Notes under the pieces: generated by a model
What the model saw: only the letters and a program-made list of their open reading frames with translations
Databases searched by the model: none
Told to the model about the DNA's origin: nothing
Translations under genes and position numbers: made by a program
DNA from: Verrucomicrobiota bacterium
Lineage (GTDB): Bacteria > Verrucomicrobiota > Verrucomicrobiia > Opitutales > UBA953
Direction of reading: 5' to 3'
DNA: 41,176 nucleotides
Assembly: GCA_014193315.1 (NCBI GenBank)
Contig: BJHS01000018.1
Location: forward strand, 1-41,176
Shown: positions 36,801 to 41,176 of the stretch, in pieces
How the letters are laid out: each line of letters begins with the position of its first letter
Position numbering within the stretch: position 1 is the first letter of the stretch

Positions 36801-39800
36801 CGGCGGCGCCGTCGACCTGACGACCACCACCGTCACCAACGCCATCACGCTGGTCAACGGCTCGCTAGTCAACGGCACCGTCAACATCGCCACCGCGCTC
36901 AACGCCCAGGGCGGCACCATCTCCTCCGTCCTGTCGGGCCTCGGCTCCCTCGCCAAGACCACGAACGGCACGCTGACCCTTTCCGGTGCCAACACCTACG
37001 CGGGCGGCACCACCATCGCCGGCGGCACCGTCACCCTCGGCAGCGGCACCGCGCTCGGTACCGGCCTCACCACCCTTTCCAGCGGCACGTTGGACCTCAA
37101 CGGCCAAGGCTTCACCACCAACGTCGCCGTCACTGGCGGCACGCTCACTGGCGGCACGCTCGACGTCGCCCAGCTCACCTCCCTTCAGGCCGGCTCGGTC
37201 CTGTCGATTCTGACCGGCACCGGTGGCATCACCAAGACCACCGTCGGCACCCTCGTCTTGGGCGGCGCCAATACCTTCACCGGTGGTGTCACCGTCTCCG
37301 GCGGCGCGATCACCGTCGCCAACACGCTCGCCTTGGGCGACCTCACCAACGCCCTCAACGTCGCTTCCGGCGCGACCGTCAACCTCAACGGCAACACCGT
37401 CGTCCTCGGCGGCCTCTCCGGTGCCGGCACCGTCACGGCTTCCAGCAATTCCGCGCTGACCCTCTCCGGCAACGCTTCCACGAGCTTCTCCGGCCTGATC
37501 ACCGGCAACACCAGCCTGACCAAGTCCGGCTCCGGTACCCTGACTCTCGCCGGCGCCAACACCTACTCGCTCGGCACCACGATCTCGGGCGGCACGATCT
37601 CCTACGCCAACCTCGGCGGCCTCGGCTCCGGCGCCGTCGCCATCGGCTCGGGTGCCACCGCCTCCTTCACCGGTGCCAACGGCAACACCACCATCCCGAC
37701 CGTCCTGACCGGCGCCGGCACCTACCAGCTCGTCCTCGCCGGTACCGCCAGCAACACCTACCTCACGGGCAACCTTGCTGGCTTCACGGGCACCATCCAG
37801 GTCAGCGGCACCTCCTCCAACAAGCTCAACACGACCGGCTTCACCGGCACGGGAACCACCGTCTCCGTTGATTCGGGTAATACCGTCTTCGTCGCGAGCC
37901 CGGGCGCGACCTTCGCCGGCCTCAACCTCGTCGGCGCGGGCAACGCCGAAGGCGTCGGCGCCCTCCGCGTCTCTGCTGGCGCGACCCTGAACGCCCCGAT
38001 CACCCTTGGCGGCGCCACGACCTTCAGCCAGGAAGGTGGCATCATCGCCGGTGGCATCGCTGCTTCCACCGCGTCCACGCTCACCCTTTCGGGCACGGGC
38101 AACCTCACGCTCAACGCCCCGATCTCCGGTGCGGTCTCGATCACCAAGAACGGCACGGGCGCGCTGACCTTCGGCGGCAGCAACAGCTACACCGGCACGA
38201 CCAACATCACCGCCGGCAGCGTCAATTACCTGACGGCCGCCAGCCTGGTCGCGTCGGGCACGACGATCGCCAACGGTCTCACCGCCACCTTCAACGTCGG
38301 TGGCGCGGGCGAGTTCGGTACGGCGGACTTCGCGAAGGTCGTCGCCATCACGTTTGGTACCGGCGCCGGGAGCAACACCCTCTCGTTCAACACGCAGAAC
38401 GCCACGGCCCCGACGACCTTAGCCAACAACATCCTGAACCCGACGGGCGGCGCCATCGCCCTGACCAAGAACGGGGCCGGCACCCTCGTCCTCTCCGGCC
38501 TCAGCACCTACACCGGCGCGACCACCATCAATGGGGGCGTCCTCGAAGCCACGACCATCGCCGACACGGTCGGCAGCTCGATCGGCATTGGTACCACCGG
38601 CGGCATCTCCCTGGCCAGCACCCTGCGCTTCACCGGCCTCTCCGGCGCCTCCACCCGCCCGCTCAACGTCACCACCGGCACAATCGACGTTTCCGCCGCG
38701 ACCGGCGTCCTGACCCTCACCCCGGCCAGCGGTAACATCACCGGCGGCCTGACCAAGGCCGGCACCGGTTCCCTCGTGCTCCAAGGTGCCCGCTTCACCG
38801 GCACCAACACCGCCACCGTGACCGTCTCCGGCGGCGCGCTGACGATGAACGGCGCCAACCTCTACTCGGGCGGCACGAGCATCGCCTCTGGCGCCACCGC
38901 CACCGCGGCCGCCGTCGGCGCCTTCGGCACCGGCAAGGTCGTCGTGGCCACCGGCGGCACCTTCACCTTGGGCGCCGCCTCTCCGGGCGCAGGCACCAAT
39001 ACCTACACCTTTGCCGGCCTCCAAGGCGGCGGCACGGTCAACGTCACCAACCTAGGTACCGGCGTCGGCACGACCCAGCTGACCCTGCCGACCTCCGCCT
39101 CGACCGCGGGCGCCATCAGCACGAACAGCCTGACGCTCACGAGCGCCAGCAACTTCGACGTCGGCATGCTCATCACCGGCACGGGCATCACCGCCGGCAC
39201 GACGATCACCGCCATCGCCGGCAATGTCCTGACGCTCAGCTCCACCCTCAGCGCCGCCGCCGCCGGCACCTACACCGGCGCCCTCAATACCTTCACCGGC
39301 ACGTTGAACGTCGGCGTCGGCGGCCTGGCCGCAGGCCAGTCCGGCAAGCTCTTTAACAGCAACATCGGTACCTCGGCCGCGACCATCAACCTCCTTTCCG
39401 GCGCCACCCTCTTCACCTCCGGCAACGCCGCGACCACCTTCCTCTACGGCGGAACCCTGGGCGAGACCCTCGGCCAGTTGCGCCTGACCGGCACGAACAC
39501 GGGCAACATCGTCCTCGCTGGCATTCAGGCCAACAACGGTTCCCTTGGCGGCAACCTGACGGAATCCGGCGTGGTCTCCGGCAACATCTCCGAGGCGGGC
39601 GGCTTCCCGCGCACCCTGCGTCTGGCTTATGGCACCGGTGGCACGATCACGCTCTCCGGCACCAACACCTTCACCGGTGGCATCAATCTCGGCGGCACCG
39701 GCACGCTGAATGTCTCCTCCTCCGCGAACCTCGGTTCCGCCGCCCCGCTGCGCGACACCTACTACCTCGCCCTGGCCGGTGGCTCCCTGAACTACACCGC

Positions 39801-41176
39801 GGCCACCGATCTCACGACCGCGGCGAATATCGGTCTCAACGTCCCCGTCAACCCGACCTATAACTTCATCCTGACCACGACCACCGGCAACGTCGTCGTC
39901 TCCGGTTCCTCGCTCTTCGGCGCGACCACGCTGACCCTCGCCTCGACCGGCGCGACCGGTTCCTCCCTGACGTTCAACAAGAACGTCAACCAGTTCGGCA
40001 AGGACACCACGATGAGCCCGGGCACGGCCACCCTCGGCGCCATCTTGAAGAACAACACGACCGGGGTCGGTATCAACGCCATCAACTTCAACGGACAGAC
40101 CTACCTCAGCCAGATCCTCAATAACAGCGTCGCGCCGCTGACCGTCAACTTCGGCGCCGGCTACGCGGTCCTCGCCAACAACGGCGGCACCGATCTTCAG
40201 GGCTGGTCCGATATCGTCCTCAACGGCACCGGGGCCCTTTCGTGGGGCGCCGGCAACACCAATGTCAGCCCGGACATCGCGGCCCTCGCCGGCACGACGA
40301 TCACCACCAACGTCCGCCTCATCGGCGACGTGACGTATGAGATCTGGGGCGGCACCAACGGCGGCACGCACGTGCTCGCCAACGCGGGGAATACCTTCGT
40401 CCGTCATATCTACATCGGCAACTCGGGCACGCTTTCCACGCCGAGCCTGACCTTCTCCGGTGTCGCGAGCAACCTGGGCGCGGGTGAGAACATCTCGATC
40501 AATTCGAACGGGGGTCTCTACAACAACACCCTCCTCTACACGGGTGCCGGCACCGTCAGCAATCGCCGCATCGACCTGGGCGGCTCCGCCGTGACCTCGC
40601 TGCCGACGGGCACCGTCCCGGCCGTCGCCGGCACGAGCACCCTGAACTTTGCCTCCGTCTGGCCGACCACCGCCGCCAGCGCCGTCGGTGCCAGCACGCT
40701 CACCGTCGGCGACGCCACCAGGTTCGCGGTCGCCATGCAGCTGAGCGGCGCGAACATCCCGGCCGGCTCCGTCGTCATCGCCGTCGCCGGCAACACGGTC
40801 ACGATCAACAAGCTGCTGACCGCCGCCGTCAATCCCGGCACCACCCTCACGGGCGTGTACCTCAACCCGTACTACGCCGGCATGGCCCTCACGGGCGCCG
40901 GCGTCGTCCCGGGTACCGTGGTCACCTCCGTCAACGCCGCGGCCGGTACGGTCACCCTCTCCAACCCGCTGGTCGCCAACCAGTCCGGCAGCTACTCGGT
41001 CGCCGCGCTCTCCCCGACTAACACCTACGGCTTCAACACCGCCGCCAGCAGCGTCATCCGCAACGCCGGCGCCGGCACCCTCCGCCTGACCCGCGACTTC
41101 GGCTCGCTCGCGGCCGCCACCCGCGTCCTCACCCTGGCGGGCACCGGTTCCTTCGACCTCGCCGGCAATATCCCCG
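30835..41176 (+). CDS. Giant secreted PATR-repeat (autotransporter-type) protein, partial
   Basis: The frame is open from ATG 30835 to the window end: 3447 complete codons with no stop. A basic N-region and hydrophobic core (MKPRKRLPISRACLFAAAAL) end in a likely signal-peptidase site after ARA at about residue 29. The mature start NVFFDADG with TGTWSDAFWYN is typical of this class. From about 31276 it consists of beta-strand repeats of the type SLTKTGTGTLTL followed by SGANTFTGGVTVSGGTL, expected to fold as a long beta-helix outside the cell. An in-frame stop at 30820 fixes this ATG as the first start; there is no Shine-Dalgarno site. The C-terminus is missing, so whether it ends in an autotransporter barrel, a PEP-CTERM anchor or another sorting tail cannot be told. 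Adhesin or surface-layer roles are possible. Confidence 0.92.
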   Translation, partial: MKPRKRLPISRACLFAAAALLSVAPRARAANVFFDADGSDSTAIGAATVGATGTWSDAFWYNAGTATSIAGDGAVLTYAFTAADTAYFQGNKGTLTAAADQTVTLNGINDSTGMTLSGGSLSLSGAGANITVNGSVMTTISSVIIGDAGLIKAGTGDLKLAAANTYTGVTLISGGRVIVDNATALGLSTVNVATGGTLNLGDKVITNLVTVSGGELTGGDLDVGLLSASTGIVSATLSGTAGLTKNTNGSLRLDGLNTFQGNVLVSQGTLLANHVSALGTGAVTVSGGTLDLGTTTGLANVVTLSGGTLTGGELAADKLVPVAGTVATKLTGAGKLTKTAAGVVTLSGANNFSGGADISGGKIVAGSGTALGGGTVSLTGGTLDLGNQTLTNAIVVEGGELTGGSFDVANLTAKSGTISALIVGSSALTKSANGVLTLSAANTGLTGGVALSAGSIVVGDAAALGTGAVNVTGGTLNLNATAISNTVTVAGGTLAGGSIDVAKVVPTSGTISAVLTGTAGFAKTTSGDVTLSGANTFTGGVTVDAGKVTLGNAAALGTVDLNAVTVGADGAIDLNGRTAVVASLAGAGAVTNAAVTNASLILATGVATTSTFSGVLSGNLGVVKYGLATQVLSGANTFVGNVQVNAGTLVAGSATALGAATNLVAVNGGTLDLTGTTGVTNAITLNSGALVGGQVAIANVTLVTGSVGTQLTGSGALTKSANGTLTLSGSNDFSGGTTVSAGTLAASADTALGSGTVTVTAGTLDLTGASIANAVSITGGTIQGGTINVATGTAVSVQAGTISSAMTGLGGVSKTGSGVANLNGSNDFSGGVTVDGGTVNAGTNTAFGSGNLTVNSGTVNLGTASIGNTTFLNGGTITGGTINLATATTLTAKAGTLASLLAGDGSLSKTDNGTLIITGDNTGFTGVTTIAGGTVALGSNAALGSSAVTVSAGSLDLNGKTIVNGVTVDGGTLTGGSIAVNQVTPKAGTVAATLTGSAAFVKAVAGDVVLSGANTFTGGVAVSAGKVTVGSATALGAANRSLTLSASGTVDLNGRSVSLSNLVGTGGELTNADAVNAATVTVSGATDSAFAGVVSGNLGLVKTGDGILTLTGTNLFTGNVSVTGGTLAAGSNTALSGATVTVDGATLDLAGTTGTGVANLVTLTSGALTGGQIALSQVTLVAGTVTTQLTGNSGLTKSNNSTLNLNAANTFDGGVTVSNGTLNVGNDAALGTGDLTVTNGTVNLGTSRVGNTTFLNGGTITGGTINLATTKVLTATAGTLFSLVEGDGSLTKTGTGTLTITSSNTFTGGASIAAGTVTLGANNALGAGPVSLTGGSLNLGGNSIVNIVSIAGGTLTGGSFDVAKLVANSGTVATVLTGNAGLTTAGNVALNAANTFTGGVTVAGGTVTLGNAAALGSTANTVNVDGTGTVDLNGKAISVAGLTGSGALTGAAASTVTLGGATDATFTGAIGGATALSKTGTGNQTLGGASTFTGGTSVTGGTLTVADNAALGTGAVSINGGEVALGTTTGLLNNVTLVAGVLSGGAIPVAQVTLNSGTVSSLLTGAGSLTKSANTTLTLSGANTFQGGVTVSGGTLVAANDTALGSGTVAVSGGTLNLTTSSIANGVSITGGTILGGTINVATGATVDVQAGTISSVISGQGGIAKTGAGAATLSGANAFSGDVTVGGGTLNVGNDAALGTGALTVNTGTVALGTSSVGNLVFLNGGTITGGTINLATATTLAATGGTISSLLAGDGSLTKTGTGTLVLSSTNTFLGGASIAAGTVTLGANNALGAGPVSLTGGSLNLGGNSIVNIVSIAGGTLTGGSFDVAKLVANSGTVATVLTGNAGLTTAGNVALNAANTFTGGVTVAGGTVTLGNAAALGSTANTVNVDGTGTVDLNGKSISVAGLTGSGALANAGAASTVTLGGATDATFTGAIGGATALSKTGTGNQTLGGASTFTGGTSVTGGTLTVADNAALGTGAVSINGGAVDLTTTTVTNAITLVNGSLVNGTVNIATALNAQGGTISSVLSGLGSLAKTTNGTLTLSGANTYAGGTTIAGGTVTLGSGTALGTGLTTLSSGTLDLNGQGFTTNVAVTGGTLTGGTLDVAQLTSLQAGSVLSILTGTGGITKTTVGTLVLGGANTFTGGVTVSGGAITVANTLALGDLTNALNVASGATVNLNGNTVVLGGLSGAGTVTASSNSALTLSGNASTSFSGLITGNTSLTKSGSGTLTLAGANTYSLGTTISGGTISYANLGGLGSGAVAIGSGATASFTGANGNTTIPTVLTGAGTYQLVLAGTASNTYLTGNLAGFTGTIQVSGTSSNKLNTTGFTGTGTTVSVDSGNTVFVASPGATFAGLNLVGAGNAEGVGALRVSAGATLNAPITLGGATTFSQEGGIIAGGIAASTASTLTLSGTGNLTLNAPISGAVSITKNGTGALTFGGSNSYTGTTNITAGSVNYLTAASLVASGTTIANGLTATFNVGGAGEFGTADFAKVVAITFGTGAGSNTLSFNTQNATAPTTLANNILNPTGGAIALTKNGAGTLVLSGLSTYTGATTINGGVLEATTIADTVGSSIGIGTTGGISLASTLRFTGLSGASTRPLNVTTGTIDVSAATGVLTLTPASGNITGGLTKAGTGSLVLQGARFTGTNTATVTVSGGALTMNGANLYSGGTSIASGATATAAAVGAFGTGKVVVATGGTFTLGAASPGAGTNTYTFAGLQGGGTVNVTNLGTGVGTTQLTLPTSASTAGAISTNSLTLTSASNFDVGMLITGTGITAGTTITAIAGNVLTLSSTLSAAAAGTYTGALNTFTGTLNVGVGGLAAGQSGKLFNSNIGTSAATINLLSGATLFTSGNAATTFLYGGTLGETLGQLRLTGTNTGNIVLAGIQANNGSLGGNLTESGVVSGNISEAGGFPRTLRLAYGTGGTITLSGTNTFTGGINLGGTGTLNVSSSANLGSAAPLRDTYYLALAGGSLNYTAATDLTTAANIGLNVPVNPTYNFILTTTTGNVVVSGSSLFGATTLTLASTGATGSSLTFNKNVNQFGKDTTMSPGTATLGAILKNNTTGVGINAINFNGQTYLSQILNNSVAPLTVNFGAGYAVLANNGGTDLQGWSDIVLNGTGALSWGAGNTNVSPDIAALAGTTITTNVRLIGDVTYEIWGGTNGGTHVLANAGNTFVRHIYIGNSGTLSTPSLTFSGVASNLGAGENISINSNGGLYNNTLLYTGAGTVSNRRIDLGGSAVTSLPTGTVPAVAGTSTLNFASVWPTTAASAVGASTLTVGDATRFAVAMQLSGANIPAGSVVIAVAGNTVTINKLLTAAVNPGTTLTGVYLNPYYAGMALTGAGVVPGTVVTSVNAAAGTVTLSNPLVANQSGSYSVAALSPTNTYGFNTAASSVIRNAGAGTLRLTRDFGSLAAATRVLTLAGTGSFDLAGNIP
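34756..35123 (+). repeat. 368-bp exact duplicate, copy A
   Basis: It is identical, base for base, to 36163-36530 (offset 1407 bp, 469 codons). It sits inside a longer similar block (about 34501-35398 versus 35908-36808) whose second copy gains one codon near 36590. The two copies lie in the same frame of the giant gene. Confidence 0.92.
36163..36530 (+). repeat. 368-bp exact duplicate, copy B
   Basis: This is the second copy of the segment at 34756-35123. The flanking similarity continues on both sides with scattered, mostly synonymous differences, and ends abruptly at 36808 where copy A has GAG and copy B GCC. Confidence 0.92.
39121..39279 (+). repeat. GxxI-TGTGI-type beta module 1 inside the giant protein
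   Basis: This segment encodes NSLTLTSASNFDVGMLITG, then TGITAGTTITAIAGNVLTLS. It differs from the PATR pattern and resembles small beta modules in phage tail and surface proteins (x-x-G-x-x-I-x-G-x-G-I-x-x-G-T-x-V). Two related modules follow at 40680 and 40876. Confidence 0.6.
40681..41010 (+). repeat. Two further beta modules of the same type
   Basis: The first encodes STLTVGDATRFAVAMQLSG, then ANIPAGSVVIAVAGNTVTIN. The second encodes YYAGMALTGAGVVPGTVVTS, then VNAAAGTVTLSNPLVA. They share order and spacing with the module at 39121. They lie in the irregular C-proximal part of the visible protein. Confidence 0.6.

Larger units (their letters stand above)
31276..37620 (+). repeat. Array of about 23 PATR units of about 94 residues
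   Basis: The K-containing motif starts at about 31276, 31558, 31837, 32113, 32392, 32695, 32980, 33262, 33550, 33829, 34132, 34417, 34699, 34975, 35257, 35539, 35824, 36106, 36382, 36667, 36943, 37225 and 37513. Spacing is 276-303 bp. Each unit reads roughly LTK-x-GTLTLSGANTFTGG, then VTVSGGTL, an ALG turn, a LDL strand and LTGG. After 37620 the units become irregular and longer. Confidence 0.85.

Noticed and set aside
31329-36995. Very long minus-strand frames (1492 and 393 codons) opposite the giant gene
   Set aside because: They mirror the GC-rich, repetitive codons of the plus-strand gene. Their products are P/V/A-rich repeats without start signals, and the plus strand has a signal peptide and known repeat family.
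31276-37620. Regular repeats as a possible CRISPR array
   Set aside because: Units are about 280 bp, in frame and protein-coding with a known beta-repeat pattern; there are no short direct repeats with unique spacers.

Overview
This high-GC window reads as chromosomal DNA of a free-living Gram-negative bacterium, most likely of the phylum Verrucomicrobiota and possibly an Opitutales relative. That placement is inference. It rests on the gene families present, the scarcity of Shine-Dalgarno sites, and a giant secreted protein built from autotransporter-type (PATR) repeats, which are abundant in that phylum. I see no rRNA, tRNA, CRISPR array, phage gene or transposase.

Layout. 1-3487 (minus): the membrane-arm complex I genes nuoJ-K-L-M, with nuoM cut by the window edge. 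3599-4938 (minus): thyA-folA. 5056-8432 (plus): lysS, then an overlapping lolC/E-type permease and lolD ATPase. 8471-9121 (plus): a nitroreductase. 9127-12712 (minus): DUF502 protein, recO-like gene and a nuclease-helicase, tightly packed. 12809-13375 (plus): a SOUL heme-binding-type protein. 13382-15155 (minus): pyrD followed by an exported unknown. 15256-16014 (plus): an acidic-tailed unknown. 16027-21642 (minus): secA-lnt and a double-lobed aspartyl protease. 21769-22692 (plus): trxB. 22952-24754 (minus): acetolactate synthase. 25023-25811 (minus): thiD. 25898-26278 (plus): a small TTG-started membrane protein. 26451-29216 (plus): pyruvate phosphate dikinase with a clear terminator.

From 29217 the character changes. 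About 1.6 kb without a convincing gene carries dispersed palindromic repeats, several hairpins and an AT-rich stretch with promoter- and terminator-like signals. It leads into an open reading frame that starts at 30835 and is still open at the window end (at least 3447 codons). This frame encodes a signal peptide and about 23 regular PATR units of about 94 residues, arranged in higher-order blocks. One 368-bp segment is duplicated without a single difference.

Most genes are housekeeping: respiration, folate/dTMP, pyrimidine, branched-chain amino acid and thiamine synthesis, translation, protein and lipoprotein export, and repair. SecA, Lnt and the Lol-type transporter together imply a Sec- and lipoprotein-exporting double-membrane cell. 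The most unusual items are the giant repeat protein with its structured leader, two families of dispersed intergenic repeats, hairpins that swallow stop codons, a PD-(D/E)XK-XPD-like helicase that has lost all its iron-sulfur cysteines, and a NuoM lacking the usual TM7 lysine.
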